This document shows positions 50,968 through 60,654 of a DNA stretch of 64,000 nt, piece by piece. The notes under the pieces are model-generated. The model did no database searches. It saw only the letters and a program-made list of their open reading frames with translations, and was not told where the DNA came from. A program made the position numbers and the translations under genes. The DNA comes from Marisimplicoccus sp038110465 (GTDB lineage: Bacteria > Bacteroidota > Bacteroidia > Flavobacteriales > Flavobacteriaceae), in contig JAYNJU010000001.1 of assembly GCA_038110465.1 (NCBI GenBank), positions 186,001 through 250,000 on the forward strand. The letters run 5' to 3'. Positions within the stretch are counted from its first letter, which is position 1; every line of letters starts with the position of its first letter.

Positions 50968-52917
50968 TTAGTTAATATTAAAACTTGGGATACAATCAGA
51001 AATTTCTTTTTTGATTATATCAACAAACTTGTCTATTTTCATTTCACCTAGATCTTCAGCATGATGCTTTCTCACTGAAACTGTATTGTTAATTAACTCA
51101 TTTTCACCTAAAATTACCATATAAGGAATCTTGTTTAACTCAGACTCTCTTATTTTTTTCCCAACAGTTTCATTTCTATCATCCAAGTGGGCGCGAATTT
51201 CGTGATTTTCTAAGATATTTAAAACTTTTTCACCATAATTTTTAAAGTTCTCTCCAACTATTAAAATTTCCACTTGAGTTGAAGTTAACCAAATTGGAAA
51301 GAATCCTCCAGTATGTTCTAAAAGAATTGCCACAAATCTTTCCATACTTCCAAATGGAGCCCTATGTAACATTACAGGCCTTAAATCTTCATTATTATTC
51401 CCTTTATAAGTTAAATCAAATCTTTCAGGAAGATTATAATCAACCTGAATTGTACCTAATTGCCAACTTCTTCCTAATGCATCTTTAACCATAAAATCAA
51501 GTTTAGGTCCATAGAATGCAGCTTCTCCATATTCAACTTTGTAGTTAAGTTCTTTTTCATTTGCTGAATCAATAATTGCTTTTTCTGCTATTTCCCAATT
51601 TGTGTCAAGCCCAATATATTTATCAGGATTATTTGGATCTCTAAGAGAAACTTGTGCATAATAATCATTAAACCCTAATGATTTGAAAACATATAGAACC
51701 AAATCAATTGTATTTTTAAATTCAGAGTCAACCTGTTCAGGAGTACAAAAGATATGGGCATCATCAACTGTAAAACCTCTTACTCTACTTAAACCATGTA
51801 ATTCTCCACTTTGTTCATATCTGTAAACAGTGCCAAATTCAGCAAGTCTCAATGGTAAATCTCTATAGCTTAGTGGTTTTGAGTTGAATATTTCACAATG
51901 GTGTGGACAGTTCATAGGTCTTAACATAAAAACCTCACTCTCATTTGGAGTTAAAATTGGTTGAAAGCTATCTTCTCCATATTTTTCATAATGACCCGAA
52001 GTCACGTATAATTCTTTTGATCCGATATGAGGAGACATAACCTTTTTATAGCCTGCCTTTTTTTGCGCATCTTCTAAAAAATGCTGTAACCTATCTCTAA
52101 GTTCAGTTCCTTTTGGTAACCAAAGTGGTAGTCCTTGTCCAACTTTGTTAGAAAATGTAAACAATTCTAGTTCTTTCCCGAGTTTTCTGTGATCCCTTTC
52201 TTTTGCTTTTTCAACTAAATCTAGATATTCAGTTAAAAGTTTTTGTTTAGGAAAAGAAATTCCATAAACTCTAGTCAGTTGACTGTTCTTCTCATCACCT
52301 CTCCAATAGGCACCTGCTACATTAAGAAGTTTTATTGCTTTTACTATACCAGTTGAAGGAATATGTCCTCCTTTACAAAGATCAGTAAAGTTAGAGTGAA
52401 CACAAAAACTTATAGATCCATCTTCAAGCCCATTAATGAGCTCAATCTTATATTTATTATTCTCCTTTTTATAAAAACTTAATGCTTCATCTTTTGAAAC
52501 TGATTTCATTACAAATTGATGATTCTCTCTCGCAAATTCAATAAATTTATTTTCAATCTTTGTAAAATCTTTCTCAGAAAAGACATCTTCCCCAAAATCA
52601 ATATCATAATAAAAACCATTTTCAATTGAGGGTCCAATTGTTAGTTTACAATTAGGGTAATAAAATTTAATTGTTTGAGCTAAAATATGTGCTGATGAAT
52701 GCCAAAAAGCTTGTTTTCCTTCATTATCATCCCATGTATATAATTTTATTTCACCATCAGAATATAATTCTGTTTCAGTCTCACATATTTCATTATTGAA
52801 AGAAGCTGAAATAACATTTCTAGCAAGACCTTCACTTATACTTTTTGCAATATCGATAACTTTAGTTCCTTTTTCAAACTCTTTAATTGATTGATCCGGA
52901 AAAACTACTTTTATCAT
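50968..52917 (-). CDS. thrS: threonyl-tRNA synthetase
   Basis: The 649-residue class II synthetase has an N-terminal TGS domain and the editing domain with HSSAHILAQ (around residue 74). The catalytic core has RPMNCPHHCEIF, and the C-terminal anticodon domain starts near 550. It charges tRNA-Thr and clears Ser-tRNA-Thr. It is the first gene of thrS-infC-rpmI-rplT. A TATTTTTG box lies 18 bases upstream. No T-box or stem-rich leader is visible. Confidence 0.97.
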   Translation of the reverse strand: MIKVVFPDQSIKEFEKGTKVIDIAKSISEGLARNVISASFNNEICETETELYSDGEIKLYTWDDNEGKQAFWHSSAHILAQTIKFYYPNCKLTIGPSIENGFYYDIDFGEDVFSEKDFTKIENKFIEFARENHQFVMKSVSKDEALSFYKKENNKYKIELINGLEDGSISFCVHSNFTDLCKGGHIPSTGIVKAIKLLNVAGAYWRGDEKNSQLTRVYGISFPKQKLLTEYLDLVEKAKERDHRKLGKELELFTFSNKVGQGLPLWLPKGTELRDRLQHFLEDAQKKAGYKKVMSPHIGSKELYVTSGHYEKYGEDSFQPILTPNESEVFMLRPMNCPHHCEIFNSKPLSYRDLPLRLAEFGTVYRYEQSGELHGLSRVRGFTVDDAHIFCTPEQVDSEFKNTIDLVLYVFKSLGFNDYYAQVSLRDPNNPDKYIGLDTNWEIAEKAIIDSANEKELNYKVEYGEAAFYGPKLDFMVKDALGRSWQLGTIQVDYNLPERFDLTYKGNNNEDLRPVMLHRAPFGSMERFVAILLEHTGGFFPIWLTSTQVEILIVGENFKNYGEKVLNILENHEIRAHLDDRNETVGKKIRESELNKIPYMVILGENELINNTVSVRKHHAEDLGEMKIDKFVDIIKKEISDCIPSFNIN

Positions 52918-52934
52918 AGTATTGGTTTAGGTTT

Positions 52935-52942
52935 CAAAAATA
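52935..52942 (-). promoter_or_regulatory. -7 promoter box of the thrS operon
   Basis: TATTTTTG on the minus strand fits TAnnTTTG and ends 18 bases before thrS, predicting a leader of about ten bases. No TTTG is seen at the -33 position. Confidence 0.35.
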
Positions 52943-52944
52943 AT

Positions 52945-53172
52945 TTATTTTATTTTATTCTTAGGACCTAATGTCCCATTTAAAATATTAGATATTCCTT
53001 TATAACCGAAGAAAATGGAAAAAATCAGAACTGTAGACCCAAAAATCAAAACAATTAAAAAAAATGGATGATCTTGATTGTTAAATGCTTGAGAAACTAT
53101 TACTGGTCCAATGAAGCAGAGAGATATACCAACGAATACTTGAATAAAACCTTTACGTAAGTATTTATTCAT
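52945..53172 (-). CDS. small two-helix membrane protein (DUF6095-like)
   Basis: This 75-residue protein has two membrane segments (about residues 8-28 and 38-60), a conserved-looking FIGPVIVSQAFNNQDHPFF between them and a basic C-terminus. It resembles small flavobacterial membrane proteins classed as DUF6095, a name given from memory and not checked. The ATG at 53172 is preferred to a TTG five codons earlier. It overlaps murQ by eight bases, so it is coupled to it. Function is unknown. Confidence 0.7.
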   Translation of the reverse strand: MNKYLRKGFIQVFVGISLCFIGPVIVSQAFNNQDHPFFLIVLIFGSTVLIFSIFFGYKGISNILNGTLGPKNKIK

Positions 53173-53980
53173 GAGAATAATTGTCAATAGCTAATCGGAT
53201 ACTCTTATATTTTAAAATTAGTTCGTCAGCTTTATTTTCATCAATTCCAAGTTCTTCCATTAAAATTCTTCTTGCTCTTTTATTTAGCTTAGCATTACTC
53301 ATCTGCATGTCTATCATTTTATTACCTCTGACATGACCATCTAGAATCATTGAAATAGTGGAAATCATATTTAAAATTAATTTTTGAGCTGTTCCTGCTT
53401 TTAATCTTGAACTTCCAGTTAAAAATTCTGGCCCAACAATTACTTCAATTTTAAAGTCAGAATATTCAGATAAAGGAGAGTTTTCATTACAAACAATACA
53501 TGCAGTGGAAATATTATTTTCTTGACAATCTTTAAGTCCTCCAACTACATATGGAGTAGTTCCTGAAGCTGCAATACCTATTACAAAATCATTAGAATTC
53601 ACTCTATGTTCAACCAAATCTTTCCATGCTTGAGTCATATCATCTTCAGCAATTTCGATTGAACTATACAGTGCAGGAACACCACCTGCTAAAAGACCTA
53701 CAACCTTTTCTGGAGGAGTTCCAAAGGTTGGAGGGCATTCTGAGGCATCTAGAACTCCAAGTCTACCACTAGTTCCAGCACCAATGTAAAACAATCTTCC
53801 TCCAGATTTTATTTTGGGAGCAATATTCTCTATCAATTCAGCAACTTTAGGAAGTACTTTATTAACTGCCAATAAAGCATTATTGTCTTCTTCATGCATT
53901 GCATTAACTAACTCTATAACAGATTTTTTTTCTAAATCTTTATGATTTGATTCTTGTTCAGTTACTTTTATGAAATTCAT
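53165..53980 (-). CDS. murQ: N-acetylmuramic acid 6-phosphate etherase
   Basis: This 271-residue SIS-domain protein has GAGTSGRLGVLDASECPPTFG (in two conserved pieces, about 69-88) and LTGSSRLKAGTAQK. It splits the lactyl ether of MurNAc 6-phosphate to give GlcNAc 6-phosphate, recycling cell-wall sugars. It lies two bases after icd and overlaps the small membrane protein gene. No MurNAc kinase or transporter is seen nearby. Confidence 0.95.
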   Translation of the reverse strand: MNFIKVTEQESNHKDLEKKSVIELVNAMHEEDNNALLAVNKVLPKVAELIENIAPKIKSGGRLFYIGAGTSGRLGVLDASECPPTFGTPPEKVVGLLAGGVPALYSSIEIAEDDMTQAWKDLVEHRVNSNDFVIGIAASGTTPYVVGGLKDCQENNISTACIVCNENSPLSEYSDFKIEVIVGPEFLTGSSRLKAGTAQKLILNMISTISMILDGHVRGNKMIDMQMSNAKLNKRARRILMEELGIDENKADELILKYKSIRLAIDNYSHE

Positions 53981-53982
53981 TT

Positions 53983-55212
53983 TTAAATTGATAATTTTTT
54001 ATCGAGATTTAATTTTAATTCATCTAGAAACTCTTGAGTAGTTAAAAAATTAGAATCCACTAAATCACCTCTAAAGACTAGCATAGCTAGATCTTTTGTC
54101 ATTTTACCATCTTCAACTGTTTCAATACAAACATCTTCAAGAGTTTTACAAAAATTAATTAATGCCTCATTATTGTCAAGTTTACCTCTATGCATTAACC
54201 CTCTTGTCCAAGCGAATATAGAAGCAATAGGGTTTGTAGAAGTTTGTTCACCCTTTTGATGTCTTCTATAATGTCTAGTAACCGTTCCATGAGCAGCTTC
54301 AGCCTCTAATGTCTTCCCATCAGGAGTTACTAAGGTTGAAGTCATTAATCCTAAAGACCCAAATCCTTGAGCTACAACATCAGATTGAACATCACCATCA
54401 TAGTTTTTACAAGCCCAAACAAATCCACCTTTCCATTTAATTGCAGCAGCAACCATATCATCTATTAATCTGTGCTCATAAGTTATGTTTTCATCTTCAA
54501 ACTTTTCTTTAAATTCTCTATCAAATACTTCTTGAAAAATATCTTTAAATCTTCCATCATAAGCTTTAAGAATTGTGTTTTTTGTAGATAGATATAATGG
54601 CCATCTTTTATTTAAAGCCATATTCATACAAGATCTAGCAAATCCATAAATTGATGAATCAATATTATACATAGACATTGCAATTCCATCTTCTTCAAAA
54701 TTGTATACTTCCCAGGTTGTAGATTCACCTCCATCTTTTGGAGTGAATTTCATCTCAAGTTTACCAGGTCCATGGGTAACTACGTCAGTAGCCCTATATT
54801 GATCACCAAAGGCATGTCTTCCAATACATATTGGTCTTGACCAACCTTGAACATATCTTGGAATTGATCTACATATAATAGGCTCTCTAAATACAGTTCC
54901 ACCAACAATATTTCTAATTGTTCCGTTAGGTGATTTATACATTCTGCCTAGTGAAAATTCTTCAACTCTTTGTTCGTCAGGAGTTATAGTAGCACATTTA
55001 ATTCCTACATTATACTCCTTAATGGCATTAGCTGCATCAATTGTAATTTGATCATTAGTTTTATCTCTAGATTCAATACCTAAGTCATAATATTTAATAT
55101 CAAGATCTAGATAGTCTAGAATTAGTTTTTCTTTAATAAACTTCCAGATTATTCTAGCCATTTCATCCCCGTCAATTTCAACAATGGGATTGGCTACTTT
55201 GATTTTTGACAT
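53983..55212 (-). CDS. icd: NADP-dependent isocitrate dehydrogenase (eukaryote-like type)
   Basis: This 409-residue protein matches the dimeric eukaryote-like IDH group: NPIVEIDGDEMARIIW at the N-terminus, then PNGTIRNIVGGTVFREPI and DVVAQGFGSLGLMTS. It also has EAAHGTVTRHYR. It oxidises isocitrate to 2-oxoglutarate and makes NADPH. It follows rplS after five bases and precedes murQ by two, so it is part of a long minus-strand run. Confidence 0.96.
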   Translation of the reverse strand: MSKIKVANPIVEIDGDEMARIIWKFIKEKLILDYLDLDIKYYDLGIESRDKTNDQITIDAANAIKEYNVGIKCATITPDEQRVEEFSLGRMYKSPNGTIRNIVGGTVFREPIICRSIPRYVQGWSRPICIGRHAFGDQYRATDVVTHGPGKLEMKFTPKDGGESTTWEVYNFEEDGIAMSMYNIDSSIYGFARSCMNMALNKRWPLYLSTKNTILKAYDGRFKDIFQEVFDREFKEKFEDENITYEHRLIDDMVAAAIKWKGGFVWACKNYDGDVQSDVVAQGFGSLGLMTSTLVTPDGKTLEAEAAHGTVTRHYRRHQKGEQTSTNPIASIFAWTRGLMHRGKLDNNEALINFCKTLEDVCIETVEDGKMTKDLAMLVFRGDLVDSNFLTTQEFLDELKLNLDKKLSI

Positions 55213-55217
55213 AGAAT

Positions 55218-55562
55218 TTAAACTTCTTTTATCCTAGCTTTTTTACCACGAAGTTCTCTAAAGTAAAATATTCTTGATTGTCTTACTTTACCTTTTTTAT
55301 TTACTTCAATTTTCTGTAAAGCAGGCATGTTAAATGGGAAAATTCTCTCAACACCAACTGTACCAGACATTTTTCTAATTGTAAAAGTCTTAGATTGACC
55401 CCTACCTTTAATTTGTATTACTACGCCTTTGAAAAATTGAGTTCTAACTTTATCCCCCTCTCTAATTTCATAATAAACAGTAATGGTATCTCCTGATGAA
55501 AATGAAGGAAAATCTTTTTTTGTTATTAATTTTTCTTGAACTAAGTTAATTACAGCATCCAT
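55218..55562 (-). CDS. rplS: 50S ribosomal protein L19
   Basis: This 114-residue L19 has FSSGDTITVYYEIREGDK, VIQIKGRGQSKTFTIRK and GVERIFPF. It stabilises the subunit interface. A good promoter (55603-55632) and a short inverted repeat in the leader lie upstream. trmD is encoded 55 bases upstream on the same strand, the common trmD-rplS order, but the promoter allows separate expression. Confidence 0.98.
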   Translation of the reverse strand: MDAVINLVQEKLITKKDFPSFSSGDTITVYYEIREGDKVRTQFFKGVVIQIKGRGQSKTFTIRKMSGTVGVERIFPFNMPALQKIEVNKKGKVRQSRIFYFRELRGKKARIKEV

Positions 55563-55602
55563 TGAAAAAATATTTTAATAATAGTTTGATTTCAAACAGC
55601 TG

Positions 55603-55632
55603 CAAAAATAAAACTTTTTATTCATAATCAAA
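55603..55632 (-). promoter_or_regulatory. promoter of rplS
   Basis: On the minus strand TTTG (55632-55629), 18 bases, then TATTTTTG (55610-55603) matches the Bacteroidota promoter pattern with near-ideal spacing. The -33 element lies inside the trmD 3' end. The predicted leader of about 34 bases contains the inverted repeat GTTTGA/TCAAAC at 55584-55597. Confidence 0.5.
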
Positions 55633-56295
55633 AAGATTTGGCCTAAGTAATTTAGTTCTTTCAATAGATTTTTTATCATTCCATTCTTGAATATCTTTTT
55701 TATTACCAGACAACAAAACTTTTGGAACTTTTAGACCTTTGTAGACCTCTGGTCTAGTGTAAATAGGAGGTGAGACTAGACTATCTTGAAAAGTATCTGT
55801 TAAAGCGGAGGATTCATCCCCTAGAATTCCTGGTTGAAGCCTAATTATTGAATCACAAAGAACTGCTGCAGGTAGTTCTCCACCTGAAACAACATAATCT
55901 CCAATTGAAATCTCCTTAGTAACAATATGATCTCTAACTCTATGATCAATTCCTTTATAATGACCACATATAATTATAATATTTTTGTGATTTGATAGAT
56001 AGTTTGATTCTTTTTGATTTAATAAACTACCATCAGGAGTTAGGTAGATTATTTCATCATAATTATTTTTCTTTTTGAGATTTTCTACACACTTATCTAT
56101 AGGTTCGATTTTAATTACCATTCCAGCCGCTCCACCATATGGGTAATCATCTACCTTTCTGGAGTTATCAGCATAATCTCTTAAATTGTGGGTAAAAATT
56201 TCAACTTTTCTAGACTCAATAGCTCTCTTAATTATTGAAAAAGAATTTAAATTTTCAAAAACTTCGGGAAATAAAGTTAATATATCAATTCTCAT
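55618..56295 (-). CDS. trmD: tRNA (guanine37-N1)-methyltransferase
   Basis: This 225-residue TrmD has MRIDILTLFPE at the start, IIICGHYKGIDHRV and the knot region SIGDYVVSGGELPA. It methylates G37 of tRNAs and prevents frameshifting. ATG 56295 is chosen over a TTG one codon earlier; it overlaps the protease stop as ATGA. rplS follows, but rimM and rpsP, the usual upstream partners, are replaced by the HtrA protease gene. Confidence 0.96.
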   Translation of the reverse strand: MRIDILTLFPEVFENLNSFSIIKRAIESRKVEIFTHNLRDYADNSRKVDDYPYGGAAGMVIKIEPIDKCVENLKKKNNYDEIIYLTPDGSLLNQKESNYLSNHKNIIIICGHYKGIDHRVRDHIVTKEISIGDYVVSGGELPAAVLCDSIIRLQPGILGDESSALTDTFQDSLVSPPIYTRPEVYKGLKVPKVLLSGNKKDIQEWNDKKSIERTKLLRPNLFDYE

Positions 56296-57431
56296 CAACT
56301 TTGACTTTTCTTCAAAGTAACTTTAGTTGTGAGAGTCTTGCCCTCTCTTATATATTCAACATCAACTTGATCACCAGGTCTTTTAGAAGATAGGTACCCA
56401 GATAAGTCTGAAAATTTATTTATTTTAAATCCATCTATAGACTTTATTATATCTCCTTTTGTGAGACCTGCATTATCAGCTCCAAATCCAGGTTCGATTA
56501 CATCAATATAGAAACCTTCAGTTTCTTCTAGATTAAGTTGTCTAGAATATGCAGATTTAAGAGCAACTCCTCTTACTCCAAGTAATCCTTTTTGAACATC
56601 ACCAAATTCAATTATATCCTCGAATATCTTTCTAACTGTATTACTAGGTACGGCAAAAGAATATCCTACATACCCACCTGTCATTGACTGAATAAGAGTA
56701 TTTATTCCAACTAATTCACCTTTTATATTAACTAATGCACCTCCGCTATTCCCAAAATTTACAGCAGCATCAGTTTGAATAAATGATTGATTTTTCTGAT
56801 CATACTCATTTAAATCTCTAGACTTTGAGCTTACAATTCCAGCAGTAACTGTTGAATTAAGATTATAAGGATTTCCAACTGCAAGAACCCATTCGCCAAT
56901 TAATGTTGAATCAGAGTCACCAAAAAATATATAGTCTAAATTAGAATCAGTATTAATTTTTAAAACAGCTATGTCATTTAGCTCATCATATCCTATAATT
57001 TCTGCCACGTATTCCTTATTATTATTTGTAGTCACAATTACTTCACTTGAGTTTTCAACAACATGATAATTTGTAATAATGTAACCGTCAGGTGAAATAA
57101 TCACTCCTGATCCAGTGCCTACTTTTTTTCTAGATTCATCTCCATAAAAAAACTGTAATGCCCATGAATCACTATCTTTAACAATACTTGTATTCTTTAC
57201 ATGAACTACTGCATTAATTGATTTTCCTGCAGCATATGTTAAGTCTGGTAGTGAAGAAATATTACTGTAATTATTTTGATTTGAAAAAGTATTTAAAGTA
57301 TTTACAGTACCGGGGGTAAAAACTACATTAGAAGTTTCAACTTTATAATCATTTTTATTAATACTCAAGACTATTATAGCAGTTAATATTGAGCATATAA
57401 CTGAAGTTAAAATTATTGACAACCTTTTCAT
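56295..57431 (-). CDS. HtrA/Deg periplasmic serine protease
   Basis: This 378-residue protein has an N-terminal hydrophobic leader or anchor (residues 4-22). The trypsin-like domain carries the His in TNYHVVE (about 122), the Asp in NDIAVLK (about 152) and the Ser in GNSGGAL (about 227). One PDZ domain follows (about 285-375), so it is closer to DegS/DegQ-like one-PDZ forms. It degrades misfolded envelope proteins or starts a signalling cut. It is coupled to trmD by an ATGA overlap and divergent from a GNAT gene. Confidence 0.93.
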   Translation of the reverse strand: MKRLSIILTSVICSILTAIIVLSINKNDYKVETSNVVFTPGTVNTLNTFSNQNNYSNISSLPDLTYAAGKSINAVVHVKNTSIVKDSDSWALQFFYGDESRKKVGTGSGVIISPDGYIITNYHVVENSSEVIVTTNNNKEYVAEIIGYDELNDIAVLKINTDSNLDYIFFGDSDSTLIGEWVLAVGNPYNLNSTVTAGIVSSKSRDLNEYDQKNQSFIQTDAAVNFGNSGGALVNIKGELVGINTLIQSMTGGYVGYSFAVPSNTVRKIFEDIIEFGDVQKGLLGVRGVALKSAYSRQLNLEETEGFYIDVIEPGFGADNAGLTKGDIIKSIDGFKINKFSDLSGYLSSKRPGDQVDVEYIREGKTLTTKVTLKKSQS

Positions 57432-57506
57432 AACTAATTTTTTGTTTAAAATTAATATTTTAAAATTTTAATAATTATATTTTAACTATAGTTTAACTAG
57501 AACAAG

Positions 57507-58010
57507 ATGAAAATTAGACTTAGAGCTCTAGAACCTTCTGATCTTGAAATAATGTATGATACAGAAAATGATGAATCCTTGTGGGTTTACTCAAATACTT
57601 CTTCACCCTTTTCAAAACATACTTTAAAAAAATTTATCGAAAATTCTCATCTTGATATTATTGAGCACAAACAGGTTAGACTTGTGGTTTTTGACGAATC
57701 TAATTCTTATGGCTTCATAGATCTTTTCGATTATGACCACATTAGCAGAAGGGCTGGAGTTGGAATTATTATATTTGAAAAGTTTAGATCTAAAGGTATA
57801 GGTTCTATGTCTTTAAAATTAATTGAAGAACATGTTTCAAACCACGTGCCGATGCATCAACTTTATGCTAATATTTCTTCAAATAACGTTGAGAGCATTT
57901 CATTATTCAAAAAAAATGGCTATAATGAGGTTGGATTAAAAAAAGACTGGGTGTTTTATAATAATAAATTTAATGATGAGCTTTTATTCCAAAAAATTTT
58001 AAATAAATGA
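57507..58010 (+). CDS. GNAT family N-acetyltransferase (RimJ/SpeG-like)
   Basis: This 167-residue protein starts with IRLRALEPSDLEIMYDTEND, as in RimJ/RimL- and spermidine acetyltransferase-like proteins, and has FEKFRSKGIGSMSLKLIEE as the acetyl-CoA loop. The substrate could be a protein N-terminus or a diamine. It overlaps mltG by four bases (ATGA). Confidence 0.83.
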   Translation: MKIRLRALEPSDLEIMYDTENDESLWVYSNTSSPFSKHTLKKFIENSHLDIIEHKQVRLVVFDESNSYGFIDLFDYDHISRRAGVGIIIFEKFRSKGIGSMSLKLIEEHVSNHVPMHQLYANISSNNVESISLFKKNGYNEVGLKKDWVFYNNKFNDELLFQKILNK

Positions 58011-59035
58011 AGTATTTAAAAATTTTAATACCGATTTCAATCCTGTCTTTAATATTTGTTATTGATTACTATAATAAATATTATAAGCCCAACACATCAT
58101 TCGAAGATGAAAGTATATTTCTATATGTGATGGAGGATGATAGTTTAGCTTTTAAGGATTCAATATCAAAATATATCAAATCTGAAAAAACTTTTTATAA
58201 AGTTGCAGAAAGACTTGAATACCTTCAGAATAAAAAAACAGGAAGATTTAAAATAGCAAAGGATATAGGAAACAATGATATTGTTAATTCCTTGAAATTT
58301 AATAATACTCCTGTTAATGTTACATTTAACAATCAAGAAAGAGTTGAGAATCTAGCAGGAAGAGTTTCAAAACAAATATATGAGGATAGCACATCTTTAT
58401 TATCAGCATTTAGAGATAAAAAATTTCTTAAAGACAATAATCTAAATGAACAAAATGTTCTTTCAATTTTTATTCCAAATTCTTATAATATTTACTGGAA
58501 CTCTACCTCTGAAGATTTTAGAGATAGAATGTTAGCTGAGTATAATAAATTCTGGAATAAAGATAGATCTGAAAAAGCTAAAAAACTTGGACTTACCAGA
58601 TTAGAAGTTATTTCTCTTGCATCAATAGTCCAAATTGAAAGTAGAAGAAACGACGAGCGTCCAAGAGTTGCAGGTTTATACATTAATAGACTTAAAAAAA
58701 ACATGAGGTTACAAGCTGATCCAACTGTGATTTATACAATCAAAGACTATTATAAAAATTTTGATACAATTATTAGGAGGGTTCTTTATCGTGACCTTAA
58801 GTTAGAATCAGAATTTAATACTTATAGAGTTTCTGGTCTTCCACCGGGTCCAATTACTATGCCTGATATATCAGCTATTGATGCTGTTCTGAACTATGAA
58901 AAAAATAATTATTTATTTATGGTTGCTGATCCAAGCAACAGAGGGTATCATCTTTTTGCCAGTAACTTGTCTGAACACAACAGGAATAGAAGGGCTTATA
59001 TTCGCTGGATAAACAGCAGGGGAATCTATAGGTAA
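58007..59035 (+). CDS. mltG: endolytic murein transglycosylase MltG
   Basis: This 342-residue YceG/MltG family protein has one N-terminal membrane segment (about residues 5-22) and a LysM-like region. The catalytic domain reads LASIVQIESRRNDERPRVAGLY (in two pieces; Glu near 210) and NRLKKNMRLQADPTVIY, then SGLPPGPITMP. It cuts nascent glycan strands and sets their length. It ends three bases before the convergent dnaA. Confidence 0.93.
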   Translation: MKYLKILIPISILSLIFVIDYYNKYYKPNTSFEDESIFLYVMEDDSLAFKDSISKYIKSEKTFYKVAERLEYLQNKKTGRFKIAKDIGNNDIVNSLKFNNTPVNVTFNNQERVENLAGRVSKQIYEDSTSLLSAFRDKKFLKDNNLNEQNVLSIFIPNSYNIYWNSTSEDFRDRMLAEYNKFWNKDRSEKAKKLGLTRLEVISLASIVQIESRRNDERPRVAGLYINRLKKNMRLQADPTVIYTIKDYYKNFDTIIRRVLYRDLKLESEFNTYRVSGLPPGPITMPDISAIDAVLNYEKNNYLFMVADPSNRGYHLFASNLSEHNRNRRAYIRWINSRGIYR

Positions 59036-59038
59036 AAG

Positions 59039-60466
59039 CTAGTTGGACAGTTTCTGATTGAGATCTTCAACGTATTTTCTAAATTGCTTATCTGTAAAGC
59101 TAAGATTATCAACTGTCTTGCATGCATGAAGGACAGTTGCATGGTCTCTTCTTCCAATTTGTGAGCCTATACTAGCAAGGGATGCTTTAGTGAACTTTTT
59201 AGCAAAATACATTGCAATCTGTCTAGCCTGGACAATATGTCTTTTTCTAGTTTTAGACTGAAGTGTTTGAATATCCATCTGAAAGTAATCAGAGACAACT
59301 TTTTGGATATAATCAATTGACACCTCTCTTCTATTATTCTTGACAAATTTATTTACAACTTCTTTAGCAAGTTCAACTGATATTTCAGCCTTGTTAAATG
59401 AAGACTGAGCAATTAAAGAGATAATTGCACCTTCAAGCTCTCTAACATTTGAATTAATGTTTTTGGCAACAAACTCAATAACTTCATTTTGTATCTCAAC
59501 TCCGTCTCTAAATAATTTATTCTTTAAAATTGAAACTCTAGTTTCAAAATTTGGTGTTTGTAATTCTGCAGATAAGCCCCATTTAAACCTTGATAAAAGT
59601 CTTTGCTCTATATCTTGCATATCGATAGGAGCTTTATCAGATGTTAGAATAACTTGTTTACCATTCTGATGGAGATGATTAAATATATGAAAGAACACAT
59701 CTTGTGTTCCTGATTTTCCTGACAAAAATTGAACATCATCAACTATCAAAACATCAATTAGCTGGTAAAAATGAATAAAATCATTTCTAGTATTTTTCTT
59801 AACAGAATCTACATATTGTTGAGTAAACTTTTCAGCTGAAATATATAACACAGTTTTGTCTGGATATTTCTGTTTAACATCAACTCCAATTGCATGAGCA
59901 AGGTGAGTTTTCCCAAGCCCTACACCTCCATATATTAGTAAAGGATTAAAAGATGTGCCTCCTGGTTTATTTGATACAGCTATACCAGCCGATCTTGCTA
60001 ACCTATTTGAGTCACCCTCTAGAAAATTTTCAAATGTATAATTTGGATTAAGCTGTGATTCAATCTCTAAATTTCTAATTCCAGGAATAACAAAAGGATT
60101 CTTTAGTTCACTTGCAAAAGTGCTAAAAGGAGATTCTATAGATTGAGTTTTAACACTTGAACTAGATGAGCTCGGAATACTTTCTGTAAAAGGCACTTTA
60201 TTTCCATAAGTATTCTCCATTTTAATTATATAAATTAATCTAGCTTTTGTTCCTAATTCTTTTGTTAATGCAATCCTCAAAATTTTTACATAATGTTCTT
60301 CTAGCCACTCATAAAAAAATTTACTTGGAACTTGAATACTTAAAACCTCTTCAGATAATTTAACAGGTATAATTGGCTCAAACCAAGTTTTATATGCTTG
60401 AGGTTGTATATTATCTTTAATAAAATTTAGACAGTTATTCCAGACAGATGTTGAGGTTTGACTCAT
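59039..60466 (-). CDS. dnaA: chromosomal replication initiator DnaA
   Basis: This 475-residue DnaA has an N-terminal interaction domain (1-90), a Ser-rich linker (about 110-140) and an AAA+ domain. The Walker A is GGVGLGKTHLAHA (about 177-189) and the Walker B LIVDDVQFLSGK (about 237-248). The C-terminal DNA-binding helix-turn-helix is SLASIGSQIGRRDHATVLHA. It opens oriC. The 188-base upstream gap is very A/T-rich but has no TTATCCACA-type boxes, so an origin here is not supported. dnaN, recF and gyrB are not adjacent. Confidence 0.97.
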   Translation of the reverse strand: MSQTSTSVWNNCLNFIKDNIQPQAYKTWFEPIIPVKLSEEVLSIQVPSKFFYEWLEEHYVKILRIALTKELGTKARLIYIIKMENTYGNKVPFTESIPSSSSSSVKTQSIESPFSTFASELKNPFVIPGIRNLEIESQLNPNYTFENFLEGDSNRLARSAGIAVSNKPGGTSFNPLLIYGGVGLGKTHLAHAIGVDVKQKYPDKTVLYISAEKFTQQYVDSVKKNTRNDFIHFYQLIDVLIVDDVQFLSGKSGTQDVFFHIFNHLHQNGKQVILTSDKAPIDMQDIEQRLLSRFKWGLSAELQTPNFETRVSILKNKLFRDGVEIQNEVIEFVAKNINSNVRELEGAIISLIAQSSFNKAEISVELAKEVVNKFVKNNRREVSIDYIQKVVSDYFQMDIQTLQSKTRKRHIVQARQIAMYFAKKFTKASLASIGSQIGRRDHATVLHACKTVDNLSFTDKQFRKYVEDLNQKLSN

Positions 60467-60654
60467 AGTTTAATTGACTAGATGTTATTTGAATATCTTT
60501 ATAATTAAATTGAATTTGATTGAAAACAAATATTACTTAAAAAAAGTGAAAAAAAAATAACAATGACTATTGATTTTTAATTTTTTTTTATTTAAAATCA
60601 CTCTTTTAAAAATTGTAAGAAAAAAAATTTTTTCTTTCAAAAAAGTGTATTAAA

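Noticed and set aside
60467..60654. Possible replication origin beside dnaA
   Set aside because: The gap is A/T-rich and has a 9-base A/T inverted repeat (60617-60636), but no DnaA boxes of the TTATCCACA type are seen and dnaN/gyrB are not adjacent.
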